This document shows, in pieces, positions 44,616-53,507 of a DNA stretch of 64,000 bases. Source of the DNA: Paenibacillus sp. FSL R7-0273. Lineage in GTDB: Bacteria > Bacillota > Bacilli > Paenibacillales > Paenibacillaceae. The notes under the pieces are model-generated. The model saw only the letters and a list, made by a program, of their open reading frames with translations. It made no database searches and was not told the DNA's origin. Numbering within the stretch: the first letter of the stretch is position 1; every line of letters starts with the position of its first letter. A program made the position numbers and the translations under genes. The DNA lies in the NCBI RefSeq assembly GCF_000758625.1, contig NZ_CP009283.1:7148501-7212500 (forward strand). The letters run 5' to 3'.

Positions 44616-46955
44616 ATGAGAATAAATAAAAAGCTGCGCGGCATCCTCGTTATCCTGCTGGTGTTAGTAACGGCAGCTGTAGGTATACGGCCGCTGCAGG
44701 GCTCCGCCAGCCAGGCCTCCGGCGGGTCTGCCGTGCAGCCTGCGGCAGCCGGGAGCAGCGCCGAGGCAGAGGCTGCCGTCCCGGCGTTGACTGAAGCGCC
44801 AGCGGAAGCACCCGAAGCCGCGGCCGAAGCGCCCGCTGCTTCCACGGCTGAACCGGAGCTGCTGCCAGTGGCACCGGGGACAAAAGCGCTCGAGAACGAC
44901 CGTTACACGCTTTATGTAAATGAGCAGACAGGCAACATCCGGATTACCGATAAGGTGACCGGCGCAGAGTGGCTGGGTGCTCCGCAGCTGGAGAAGACAG
45001 CTATGCCTAACAATATTAAATACACGGCAGCGCCGGTCTACGCCCGGTATACCCAAGGCGCTGATATTACTCAAATCTACCCGCTCAAGGACGAGGACTC
45101 CAGTGTAAAGGTGACGCTGGAGCAGGATGTGGTGCGGGCGGAGTTTGCTTTTGCCAGCCTGCAGCTTGGCTTCGCGCTGGAGTACCGCCTGACAGAGGAC
45201 GGCTTCGAGGCCACCATCCCGCGCGAATATCTGAAAGAGGCGGGCAGCGCCAAGTTTACAAGCCTCGAGGTGCTGCCGTTCTTTCATGCCGCCGGGGAAA
45301 AGGCGGAGGGAGCCATGATGCTGCCCGACGGTTCGGGCGCATTGCTGGAATTCCGCCCTGACCATCCGACCTATCTGAAGGGCTATTCCGAGTATATTTA
45401 CGGCGGGGACGAGACCTTCATCACGCAAAATCATGAAATCACCGACAGCTACTGGCAGAAGGCGGCACCGCTGAAGAAGAACATTGCCCTGCCTGTCTTC
45501 GGGATGTATCACGGCGGCACCGGTTATCTGGCGATCGTCACCGAAGGCGATACCGACGCCAAAATCAACGGCGTGCCGTCAGGCATCCGCGCCATCCCGC
45601 TCTACCGGGCCTCCTGTGAGTTTACGCTGCGCAAGGATGACGTCATCTTCGTCGGCAGCTCCGGCCAGATCCCGTATTATCAGGGCAAGCTGATCGACAG
45701 CGGCCGGGCTGTACGCTATGTGCTGCTGCAGGGGGACAATGCGGATTACGTGGGCATGGCCAAGGAGTACCGCCAATATCTCCTTAACAGCCAGCAGATT
45801 CAGGAGTCTGCCCCTGCGGCGGTCCCGCTGTATCTGGAGGTGCTCGGCGGCATTTCCCGTGATGAAATCATCGGCTCCACCTTTGTTGAAATGACTACCT
45901 TCCGGCAGGTGCAGGAAATCATTGACCGTTATCAGGCTGAGGGGGTCAGCGAGCTCGAAATTACAGTAACAGGCTGGTCCAAGAACGGACTGCTTGGCAA
46001 CCAGCCGGACCACTTTCCGGCGGATAAGCATCTGGGGGGCAGCAAAGGCCTAGAGGAGCTTCAGGCCTATGTCGCAGAAAAAGGCGTCCGCCTGTATCTG
46101 AAATCCAATTACGTCAAGCCTTATCAGGACAGCAGCGCCGTCAAAGCCGGTAAGGAAGCGGTCCGGGGGATTAACCGTGAGGTGCTGAAGCAGTACATCT
46201 ACTATCTATCATCCGGCTGGAACACTGACGACCACTTCTACCTGCTGAAGCCGGATGTCATTGCCGGGCGCGCATCCTCCGAGCTGGACAGCTACCGCAA
46301 GCTTGGAGTAGCCGGTGTTGCCTTTGAGCATTTCGGCAGCCTGCTCTACTCCGATGAAGATAACAGCTCACTGTCGGACCGGCGCCAGACAGAAGAGGTA
46401 TACACCGGCACACTGGAGCAATACCGCAAGGAAGGTCTCCGTACTGCCGTGGATTACGGATATGCTTATGCGCTTGAATCAGCGGACCGAATCGATCAGG
46501 TACCGCTGGATTACAGCGGCTTTGTCTATACCGACCGCGCTATCCCGTTCTATCAGCTTGTGGTGCATGGCCTGATCCCGTATACCTCAGCTCCGGTCAA
46601 CCTGTTCGACGATTCCCGCAAGCAGCTGCTCCGCGCACTTGAGTACGGGGCACTGCCGAGCTATAAGCTGACTTATGCGGCAACCAGCGATCTTCAGCGG
46701 ACGCTCGAAAACGGATTGTTCACCTCCAGTGTGGACGACTGGCTTAAGCCTTCTGCACAGACCTATCTGGACATGAAGGAACTGTTCGGCCGTGTGGCCG
46801 GCCGGCAAATGACCGGTCATGAGCAGCTGGAGGCGCAGGTGTTCAAAACCACCTATGAAGGCGGCGTAAGCATCATTACCAACTACAACGATTACGCTGT
46901 CAACGCCGGAGGGCAGCAGGTGGCGGCCTACGGATATGCGGTGACAGGAGGATGA
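44616..46955 (+). CDS. DUF5696-domain extracellular protein
   Basis: A 779-aa exported protein. It has an N-terminal signal or anchor (LRGILVILLVLVTAAVGI), then an Ala/Glu/Pro-rich linker of about 60 residues. Next is the DUF5696 region, beginning YTLYVNEQTGNIRITDKVTG and containing MMLPDGSGALLEF. The C-terminal half (about 400-720), with repeated beta-alpha style segments and ELEITVTGWSKNGLLG, GVRLYLKSNYVKPYQ and VAGVAFEHFG, could be a TIM-barrel like those of glycoside hydrolases. Catalytic residues cannot be assigned. It lies 15 nt after the Yip1 gene and 4 nt before the next permease gene. Confidence 0.8.
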   Translation: MRINKKLRGILVILLVLVTAAVGIRPLQGSASQASGGSAVQPAAAGSSAEAEAAVPALTEAPAEAPEAAAEAPAASTAEPELLPVAPGTKALENDRYTLYVNEQTGNIRITDKVTGAEWLGAPQLEKTAMPNNIKYTAAPVYARYTQGADITQIYPLKDEDSSVKVTLEQDVVRAEFAFASLQLGFALEYRLTEDGFEATIPREYLKEAGSAKFTSLEVLPFFHAAGEKAEGAMMLPDGSGALLEFRPDHPTYLKGYSEYIYGGDETFITQNHEITDSYWQKAAPLKKNIALPVFGMYHGGTGYLAIVTEGDTDAKINGVPSGIRAIPLYRASCEFTLRKDDVIFVGSSGQIPYYQGKLIDSGRAVRYVLLQGDNADYVGMAKEYRQYLLNSQQIQESAPAAVPLYLEVLGGISRDEIIGSTFVEMTTFRQVQEIIDRYQAEGVSELEITVTGWSKNGLLGNQPDHFPADKHLGGSKGLEELQAYVAEKGVRLYLKSNYVKPYQDSSAVKAGKEAVRGINREVLKQYIYYLSSGWNTDDHFYLLKPDVIAGRASSELDSYRKLGVAGVAFEHFGSLLYSDEDNSSLSDRRQTEEVYTGTLEQYRKEGLRTAVDYGYAYALESADRIDQVPLDYSGFVYTDRAIPFYQLVVHGLIPYTSAPVNLFDDSRKQLLRALEYGALPSYKLTYAATSDLQRTLENGLFTSSVDDWLKPSAQTYLDMKELFGRVAGRQMTGHEQLEAQVFKTTYEGGVSIITNYNDYAVNAGGQQVAAYGYAVTGG

Positions 46956-46959
46956 TAAA

Positions 46960-47835
46960 GTGAAAAAATCAAGATTATCAATGCGCGCACGCTATTATAT
47001 GGAAGGTTACTCCTTTATCTCCCTGTGGCTGATCGGCTTCCTGCTGTTTATGGCTATCCCGCTCGGGCGCTCCCTTTACTACTCCTTTCAAAAGCTGCAG
47101 GTCAGCCAGAACGGCCTGATCGCCTCCTTTGTAGGAACAGATCATTACCGCGCGGCGTTCACCACGGATGTTAACTTCCTGCCGCTGCTGAAGGATACCA
47201 TGGTGTCCATGCTGACCCAGGTGCCGCTGATCCTGATCTTCTCGCTGTTCTGCGCCATTCTGCTGAACCGCAAGCTGGTCGGCAAAACCTTTTTCCGCGG
47301 CATCTTCTTCCTCCCGGTCATCATTGCTTCCGGGGCGATCCTCAGCAAGCTGATGGACCAGGGTGCGGCGAATCTGCCAATCTTTTATAACGAGAACCTG
47401 TACAGCAAGCTGAGCGCCTTTATCCCCGGTGATCTGCTGGAAACACTGCTGCAATATGCAGAATCGCTGACGCTGGTCATGTGGGATTCCGGGGTTCAGA
47501 TTCTGATTTTCCTGGCCGGCCTGCAGACGATATCCATCACCCTGTACGAAGCCGCCAAATGTGACGGTGCAACCGCCTGGGAGGGCTTCTGGAAAATCAC
47601 ATTTCCGATGATTATGCCCATGATGCTGGTCAACACGCTCTTCAGTATCGTCAGTTCTTTTACCAAGGCGGATAACCAGATGATGACCCATATTTTGAAC
47701 GTCGTCTTTAAAACCAATGATTTCGGCTACGGCTCGGCTATGGGCTGGATCTATTTCGTCATTATCTTCCTGATTCTCGGTCTGGTATTCCTCTTATTCC
47801 GCAAATCGCTCAGCACCACTGAAGGGAGGAAATAG
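46960..47835 (+). CDS. sugar ABC transporter permease, second pair (MalF-like)
   Basis: A 291-aa membrane subunit. The GTG at 46960 has AGGAGG 7 nt before it. About six membrane segments; the EAA loop reads EAAKCDGATAWEGFWKITFP. Being a second MalF-type subunit in the same operon, it implies a second transporter rather than a spare part. Confidence 0.92.
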   Translation: MKKSRLSMRARYYMEGYSFISLWLIGFLLFMAIPLGRSLYYSFQKLQVSQNGLIASFVGTDHYRAAFTTDVNFLPLLKDTMVSMLTQVPLILIFSLFCAILLNRKLVGKTFFRGIFFLPVIIASGAILSKLMDQGAANLPIFYNENLYSKLSAFIPGDLLETLLQYAESLTLVMWDSGVQILIFLAGLQTISITLYEAAKCDGATAWEGFWKITFPMIMPMMLVNTLFSIVSSFTKADNQMMTHILNVVFKTNDFGYGSAMGWIYFVIIFLILGLVFLLFRKSLSTTEGRK

Positions 47836-47838
47836 ACG

Positions 47839-48831
47839 ATGTTAAAAGAAAGCGTAAGCCCTGCCCGGACTGCCCCGCTCGAAGCGGTATCGGGTCGTCT
47901 GAAGAAAAGCGGCGGAGTGGACAGAATCATCAAGCGGTCGCTGCAGGTGGTCAATATCGCCTTTTATTATCTGGTGATTCTCAGCCTGACCTTCGTCTTC
48001 CTGTACCCGCTGCTGTATATGCTGTCCAAGTCGATGATGCAGGCCCAGGATGTGGCGGATGCTACGGTGCAATGGATTCCGAAGGCGCTCAGCTTCCATA
48101 ATTACAGCCTGGCCTGGCGCTCGCTTAATTTCTGGGGCGGCTTCACCAACAGTGCGATTATCTCCTTCGGAAGCGCGGCGCTGCAGATTATCAGCTGCTC
48201 GCTGGTCGGCTACGGCTTTGCCAGATACCGGTTCCCCGGCTATACGCTGTGCTTCGTGCTGCTGCTGTTCACCTTTCTCGTGCCGCCGCAGACAATCGTG
48301 GTTCCGCTGTATCTGTTCTTCAGCGATCTAGGCTGGATCAATACGCACCTGCCGTTTGTGGTGCCGTCCATGTTCGGCCACGGCCTGAAGGGTGCGCTGT
48401 TCGTCCTGATCTTTATCCAGTTCTACCGCAGAATGCCGAACGTGCTGGAGGAAGCGGCACGGATCGACGGCGCGGGACCGTTCAGAACCTACTGGCAGAT
48501 CATGTTCCCGCTGGCCAAGCCGGCCATGCTGACGGTCTTCCTGTTCTCGGTGGTATGGCACTGGAACGATAACTTTGAGCCGAACACCTTCCTGACGACG
48601 CCGAACTTCTATAATCTGTCCCAGCGTCTGGCGATGTTCTACGGTACAAATAACCAGGCTGCAGAGACGATGTCGCAGATGACCTCCGGCTCCATCGGGA
48701 TGGCACCGACCGGGCTCAATCAGGTAATGGCCGGCTGTATTCTGACCATCCTGCCGATATTGATTCTCTACCTGTTCGTGCAGCGCCACTTCGTAGAGAG
48801 TGTGGAACGCTCCGGCATTGCCGGGGAATAA
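47839..48831 (+). CDS. carbohydrate ABC transporter permease, second pair (MalG-like)
   Basis: A 330-aa membrane subunit, last gene of the operon. It has a long basic cytoplasmic N-terminus (about 35 residues) before the first membrane segment. The EAA loop is EAARIDGAGPFRTYWQIMFP. It starts 3 nt after the previous gene and ends just before a strong terminator. Confidence 0.92.
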   Translation: MLKESVSPARTAPLEAVSGRLKKSGGVDRIIKRSLQVVNIAFYYLVILSLTFVFLYPLLYMLSKSMMQAQDVADATVQWIPKALSFHNYSLAWRSLNFWGGFTNSAIISFGSAALQIISCSLVGYGFARYRFPGYTLCFVLLLFTFLVPPQTIVVPLYLFFSDLGWINTHLPFVVPSMFGHGLKGALFVLIFIQFYRRMPNVLEEAARIDGAGPFRTYWQIMFPLAKPAMLTVFLFSVVWHWNDNFEPNTFLTTPNFYNLSQRLAMFYGTNNQAAETMSQMTSGSIGMAPTGLNQVMAGCILTILPILILYLFVQRHFVESVERSGIAGE

Positions 48832-48843
48832 GCTGCAGCTCCT

Positions 48844-48884
48844 GATGCCCCTTAGCCGTAACGACGGCCTGGGGCATCTTTTTT
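48844..48884 (+). terminator. intrinsic terminator of the double-transporter operon
   Basis: GATGCCCC and inner GCCGT pair with ACGGC and GGGGCATC, with a short internal mismatch and an AACG loop, followed by six T. It begins 12 nt after the last permease stop codon. Confidence 0.9.
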
Positions 48885-48910
48885 ATTGGTCCGGGCAGGC
48901 CAGTTCCGGG

Positions 48911-48939
48911 TTCCTTACAAATTCCTTATAACTCCCCTT
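48911..48939 (+). promoter_or_regulatory. direct repeats at 11-bp spacing, candidate response-regulator operator
   Basis: TTCCTTA occurs at 48911 and 48922, and a related TCCCCTT at 48933, all in an 11-bp phase. OmpR-type regulators bind such direct repeats one helical turn apart. The site lies about 30-60 nt before the LanF-like ATPase gene, so control by the response regulator encoded at 51220 is plausible. Confidence 0.45.
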
Positions 48940-48970
48940 TACACTGTCTAAGTGGAAAGGATGATATAAT

Positions 48971-49687
48971 ATGCCGGACATTATTTTAGAAACCATTAAT
49001 CTGTGTAAGAGCTTCAAAAAACAGCCCGCCGTAAACAATGTGTCGCTTTCCGTACCCCGGAACACAGTCTACGGGCTGCTTGGGCCGAACGGTGCCGGGA
49101 AATCGACGACACTGAAGATGATCGCCGGGATGCTGCGGCCGGATTCAGGGAGCATTACCTATCAGGGGCACGAATGGGCACGGAAGGATCTGAGCGAAAT
49201 CGGCGTCCTGATTGAATCACCGCCGCTGTATGACAATCTGACGGCCCGGGAGAATCTGCAGGTGCGGACAATGGCGCTCGGGCTGCCGGAATCGCGGATA
49301 GCCGAGTCGCTCGCCATCGTCGATCTGTCCCATACCGGAAAGAAACGGGCCGGCCAGTTCTCGATGGGCATGAGGCAGCGACTCGGCATCGCAATTGCAC
49401 TTCTGAACAAGCCGAAGCTGCTCATTCTGGATGAGCCGACGAACGGGCTCGACCCGATCGGAATTCAGGAGCTGCGGGAGCTGATCCGTTCCTTCCCGGG
49501 GCAGGGGATCACTGTCATTCTGTCGAGCCATATTCTCTCCGAGGTGGAGCAGGTGGCCGGTCAGATCGGGATTATCGCCGGCGGACGGCTGGGGTATCAG
49601 GGGGCTGCGCCGCATGGGGCGGAGCTGGAAGCCCTGTTCATGCAGGTCGCTGCCGCAGGCCGGAGAGCGGGTGAGGCAGGTGCTTAG
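48971..49687 (+). CDS. lantibiotic-protection ABC transporter ATPase (LanF/BcrA-like)
   Basis: A 238-aa cytoplasmic ATPase with Walker A GPNGAGKST (38-46), signature FSMGMRQR and Walker B LLILDEPTNGLD. It belongs to the BcrA/MutF/SpaF group, which powers removal of lantibiotics or bacitracin from the membrane. GGAAAGG precedes the ATG. It is followed by two permease genes and a two-component system, the layout of LanFEG-RK resistance loci. Confidence 0.9.
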   Translation: MPDIILETINLCKSFKKQPAVNNVSLSVPRNTVYGLLGPNGAGKSTTLKMIAGMLRPDSGSITYQGHEWARKDLSEIGVLIESPPLYDNLTARENLQVRTMALGLPESRIAESLAIVDLSHTGKKRAGQFSMGMRQRLGIAIALLNKPKLLILDEPTNGLDPIGIQELRELIRSFPGQGITVILSSHILSEVEQVAGQIGIIAGGRLGYQGAAPHGAELEALFMQVAAAGRRAGEAGA

Positions 49688-50408
49688 ACTCATTAGCGCG
49701 GAGCAGCTGAAATGGCGGCGCACCTTTATTCCGCAGCTGGTATGGATTACCCCGCTGCTCACCCTGCTGCTCTGCGCCCTTCTGATGGGCGGGCGGTATT
49801 TTCAGACCGGAGCCTATAACTGGTGGTATACGATGCTTCTGCCGGGCGCACTGACCCTGGTCTGCTCACTCGCGGTGCAGAAGGATGCCAAGCTGAAGTA
49901 CCGCGCCCTGCTGGCGCTGCCCCTCCGCCCGCAGGCACTCTGGTCGGCCAAGGTCGCCGCCGTCGCAGGCTGGCTGCTGGGGACCTGCCTGCTGTTCTTC
50001 ACCGGTGTTACTTCCAGCGGCTGGCTGTTCGGTCCAACGCTGCCGCTGCTGAACAGTGCGGCCGGAAGTCTGCTGATCTTCGTCACATTATTGTGGCAGA
50101 TTCCGCTCTGCCTGTTCCTCGCGGCCCGGCTCGGCCTGTTTGCCGCCGTTCTGATTAATATGGCCCTTAATATTGCAGGCGTGGTCACCTTTGATATGGG
50201 CGGACTCTGGGATTTCATGCCTTACACCATTCCTTTCCGGCTGATGTGCCCGGTGCTGCATATCCTGCCTAACGGCCTGCCGGTCCCGGAGGGCAGTCCG
50301 CTGAGAAGCACCGACACGATCCTCCGGGATGTGCTGGCCTCCCTCGCCTGGTTTGGCAGCCTGTTCTTCCTGACAGCGCGCAGCTTCCGCAGACAGGAGG
50401 CGCATTAG
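49671..50408 (+). CDS. lantibiotic-protection ABC transporter permease (LanE/MutE-like)
   Basis: Membrane subunit of about 245 aa with six hydrophobic segments. The GTG at 49671 follows GGAG and overlaps the ATPase gene by 17 nt, giving translational coupling; GTG at 49680 is an alternative. The N-terminus (LISAEQLKWRRTFIPQLVWI) matches the EpiE/MutE/SpaE pattern, in which an amphipathic start precedes the first membrane helix. Confidence 0.85.
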   Translation: MRQVLRLISAEQLKWRRTFIPQLVWITPLLTLLLCALLMGGRYFQTGAYNWWYTMLLPGALTLVCSLAVQKDAKLKYRALLALPLRPQALWSAKVAAVAGWLLGTCLLFFTGVTSSGWLFGPTLPLLNSAAGSLLIFVTLLWQIPLCLFLAARLGLFAAVLINMALNIAGVVTFDMGGLWDFMPYTIPFRLMCPVLHILPNGLPVPEGSPLRSTDTILRDVLASLAWFGSLFFLTARSFRRQEAH

Positions 50409-50409
50409 A

Positions 50410-51168
50410 ATGGCCTCTTTACTCGGACTGTTCAAGGCCGACCTGCTCAAAACCCGCCGCACACCGTTTCTGCTTCTTCATCTGCTGGCCCCGCTCATCG
50501 CAGTGTCGGTATTCCTGGCGTATTACTCTTACTCCCCATGGAGTGCTGACGACAAGGTGCTGGCTTATCTCCAGGTGCTGGGCTGTGCCTTGCCAACACT
50601 GATTGCTCTGGTCTGTTCAATGGCAGCGGAGCAGGAAGCGCTGGCCGGGCGATTTCAGGGAATGCTGGCGCTGCCCGCCCGGCGGACCAAGGTCTACGCC
50701 AGCAAGCTGCTGCTTCTGCTGCTCTACGGCCTTGGCGCCATTCTGCTTGCCGCCGTCCTGTTTGGCGCCGGGTTCCGGTATGTCCTGGGCCAGGATGGCC
50801 CGGGTATGGCTTTTTACTGGAGCAGCGCCTTTATTCTGTCAGGAAGCACTGTATTTCTCTATCTGCTGCACGGCTTCATCAGCCTGCGGTTTGGCCGGGG
50901 CCCGTCGATTGGAATGGGCATTACAGGCAGTCTGATCGCAGCCCTGCTGCTTACCGGACTCGGTGAGGGCATCTGGCCGTATGTCCCTTTTGCCTGGGCA
51001 GCCCGGTTCACCTCCATATGGGCAGCTGCCAGCTCGGGGACTCCCCTATCACCTGCCTTATCGCAGGCCGATACCGGAAGCCTTCTATGTGTAGCGGCAA
51101 CACTGCTGGCTGCCGCCCTCTCCTGCCTCTGGTTCCAGCGCTGGGAAGGGCGGTCAGCTGATCATTAG
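50410..51168 (+). CDS. lantibiotic-protection ABC transporter permease (LanG/MutG-like)
   Basis: A 252-aa membrane protein with six hydrophobic segments, starting one base after the LanE-like stop with AGGAGG upstream. The beginning (LLGLFKADLLKTRRTPFLLLHLLAPL) and the mid-segment LAGRFQGMLALPARRTKVYASK are typical of MutG/SpaG. A 6-bp palindrome at the stop codon (CTGATC-ATTA-GATCAG) may weakly attenuate transcription into the two-component genes. Confidence 0.85.
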   Translation: MASLLGLFKADLLKTRRTPFLLLHLLAPLIAVSVFLAYYSYSPWSADDKVLAYLQVLGCALPTLIALVCSMAAEQEALAGRFQGMLALPARRTKVYASKLLLLLLYGLGAILLAAVLFGAGFRYVLGQDGPGMAFYWSSAFILSGSTVFLYLLHGFISLRFGRGPSIGMGITGSLIAALLLTGLGEGIWPYVPFAWAARFTSIWAAASSGTPLSPALSQADTGSLLCVAATLLAAALSCLWFQRWEGRSADH

Positions 51169-51219
51169 ATCAGATATCGTTTTTAGATAAACAACTATTA
51201 TTAAATAGAGGGAATGCAT

Positions 51220-51882
51220 ATGGCCAACATACTCGCCGTCGACGACGAGCCCGCCATCCTTGCACTGATCCGCAGTGCCCTGGGCGCCGACCGTCATCTG
51301 GTAACAACCATTCAGGACTCCACCACCGTGCATCGGAGCGATCTGGGTTCATATGATCTCATACTGCTCGATGTGATGATGCCCGGTATAGACGGCTTTA
51401 CACTGTGCCGGGAGATCCGCGCGGCGGTGGATTGTCCGATTCTTTTTCTGACCGCCAAGACGCTGGAGAGCGACCTGATGTACGGGCTCGGGCTGGGTGC
51501 GGACGATTATATTATGAAGCCGTTCAGTATCGGCGCGCTGCGGGCGCGGATCAATGCCCACCTCAGACGGGAAACCCGCGAGCGGAGGAAGGTGCTGTAC
51601 TCCGAGCTCGTTCATTTCAACCTCTCCGGCAGGGAGCTGCTCGCCCGCGGCAGCAGAATTCCTCTGACCAAAGGCGAATATGACATTTGCGAATTTTTGG
51701 CGCGGAGCCGCGGGCAGGTCTTTTCCAAGGAGCATATCTATGAGGCAGTCTTCGGGCTTGACGGGGAAAGTGACAGCAGCGCCATCACAGAGCATATCAA
51801 GAATATCCGTGCCAAGCTGAACAAAGCGGACATTGAGGCCATTGAGACAGTCTGGGGGATTGGTTACAAGTGGAAGCTGTAA
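51220..51882 (+). CDS. OmpR-family response regulator of the lantibiotic module
   Basis: The second ATG at 51220 (220 aa, MANILAVDDEP) is preferred: AGAGGGA lies 6-7 nt before it, while the first ATG at 51214 directly abuts that site. The receiver domain has DDE and the phosphorylated Asp in LLDVMMPG. The C-terminal winged helix shows ITEHIKNIRAKLNKA and VWGIGYKW. It resembles SpaR/NsrR-type regulators. The probable targets are the transporter genes just upstream. Confidence 0.9.
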   Translation: MANILAVDDEPAILALIRSALGADRHLVTTIQDSTTVHRSDLGSYDLILLDVMMPGIDGFTLCREIRAAVDCPILFLTAKTLESDLMYGLGLGADDYIMKPFSIGALRARINAHLRRETRERRKVLYSELVHFNLSGRELLARGSRIPLTKGEYDICEFLARSRGQVFSKEHIYEAVFGLDGESDSSAITEHIKNIRAKLNKADIEAIETVWGIGYKWKL

Positions 51883-53270
51883 AAAGAGCACCCGGGATGC
51901 GCCTGCGCACCTTTTTTCTGCAATATCTCCTAATTTTAAGCGGGGGAACCATTGTGCTGCTGGTCCTGCTGCTCGGCCTGTTTACAGCTGCTTTTTCGGC
52001 CGGTGTTATTCTGCCCGCCAATTATGCGGAGAAGGAGATTGAGGCTGTTAAGGCTACGCTTGAAGCGGGTAACGAAGGTGCAGCTGCTGCCATTCCGAAG
52101 CTGGCGGACTTCGCTATATTTACAGCCGGAGGGAAGCTGCTTACAGGCAGTCTAAATCCGGACGACGCAGCTCTTGCCCGGGAGCTTATTCAGCAAGGCA
52201 AGAACCAGGGCTCCTATTTCTATAGCTCTGCCCTTAACGGAGAGGAGCTCTGGATCTTCCGCTATACGCTAACGCCGCAGTTTGCTTCTCCGCTGCTGCG
52301 CAGCAGTCTGCCAAATCCGCAGCTGCTGGGCATACTACTCTTCATTCTTGGTATACTCGCTCTGGCAGCCGTGCTAGCCGCCCGGTTTGGTCGCAGGCTA
52401 TCGCAGAAAATGGCCGGCCTGCAGGAAGCGACCGACAACATCCGGCAGGAAAATCTGGAGTTCACCGTCCAGCCAAGCGGAATCAGGGAAATTGACGACA
52501 TGCTGGCCTCGCTGGACCGGATGAAGGAAGCGCTGCAGGCTTCACTGAAGCGCCAGTGGGAGCTGGAGCGGTCCCGCAGGGAGCAGATTTCAGCGCTCGC
52601 CCACGACATCAAGACCCCGCTCACCATTATCCGGGGCAATGCCGAGCTGCTGCAGGAAACTGCCCAGGATAAGCACCAGCGGGAGTATAACGGATATATT
52701 CTGCAAAGTGCCGGGGATATTGAAGCCTTCGTGCAGGAGGTCATTGATCTGTCCAGTCTACAGGCAGCCCCCCGGCACCGGAAGGCACGGGTACGGCTGA
52801 CGGATTTCCTTGCCGAGCTGGAGAGCCAGCTGCGGGCCTTATCCTCGTCCTCAGGCAAGGACATTACGGTAGAGGTCATTGCAAAAGAGACGCTGCCTGA
52901 GAGGATATTTATAGATAAGGAGCTGCTCCAGCGGGGAATCGTCAATATTCTGGCCAATGCGGCAGAGCATACGCCACTGCAGGGCAAGGTGACACTTGAG
53001 GCCGGGCGGAACGGTGAAGGTACCGTATATTTTACAGTTACAGATACGGGCTGCGGCTTCTCTCCGGCCGGGCTGCGGGAGGCGGCAAGCCAATTCTACA
53101 TGGGCGACCAGAGCCGCAGCTCCGGCAAGCATCACGGGATGGGCCTGTACATTGCCGAATCGGCCGCGCAGCAGCACGGTGGAACGCTGAAACTGGAGAA
53201 TGCGGCGCCTTCCGGCGGAGGGAGAGTGACGCTGAGTGTTTCGGCCGAAAAAAGCACGGAGCTGATCTAA
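51870..53270 (+). CDS. sensor histidine kinase of the lantibiotic module
   Basis: A 466-aa membrane kinase starting at GTG 51870, overlapping the regulator gene by 13 nt; an ATG at 51897 is also possible. Two membrane segments (about 15-45 and 150-172) flank a short extracellular domain of roughly 100 residues. A HAMP region, the H-box SALAHDIKTPLTIIRGNAELL and the ATPase motifs DTGCGFS and GMGLYIAES follow. It should sense a cell-envelope-active peptide and control the transporter. Confidence 0.9.
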   Translation: MEAVKRAPGMRLRTFFLQYLLILSGGTIVLLVLLLGLFTAAFSAGVILPANYAEKEIEAVKATLEAGNEGAAAAIPKLADFAIFTAGGKLLTGSLNPDDAALARELIQQGKNQGSYFYSSALNGEELWIFRYTLTPQFASPLLRSSLPNPQLLGILLFILGILALAAVLAARFGRRLSQKMAGLQEATDNIRQENLEFTVQPSGIREIDDMLASLDRMKEALQASLKRQWELERSRREQISALAHDIKTPLTIIRGNAELLQETAQDKHQREYNGYILQSAGDIEAFVQEVIDLSSLQAAPRHRKARVRLTDFLAELESQLRALSSSSGKDITVEVIAKETLPERIFIDKELLQRGIVNILANAAEHTPLQGKVTLEAGRNGEGTVYFTVTDTGCGFSPAGLREAASQFYMGDQSRSSGKHHGMGLYIAESAAQQHGGTLKLENAAPSGGGRVTLSVSAEKSTELI

Positions 53271-53507
53271 TCGGTGCCTCTAGCCTGCAAAGCGGCTGCT
53301 AATCCAGCAAGGTATATTAACCGCGAAATCTCCTCCCGTCAAGAAATATTTCGTAATTAGGCGGCAGAGCCGGCAACTCCCCATTAGAGCTGCTCAAGAA
53401 GAAGTTATTCCGCAGCTTGTGCGGCCTGGCCGCTTTTTCCAAGCCCCGTCATCTTCCTGTACAATTAATCCCGGAATGCTGATATACGGCAGGAAAGGAG
53501 AGCCCGC

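Noticed and set aside
36142..48831. Missing ATPase as a sign of a broken transporter
   Set aside because: CUT1-type sugar permeases in Bacillus and Paenibacillus commonly share one MsmX-like ATPase encoded elsewhere, and all four permeases have intact EAA loops.
48840..53500. Lantibiotic precursor or modification genes next to the LanFEG-like transporter
   Set aside because: No LanA-like short peptide with Ser/Thr/Cys-rich tail and no LanB/C/M-like frame was seen; the upstream neighbour is a sugar operon with its own terminator.
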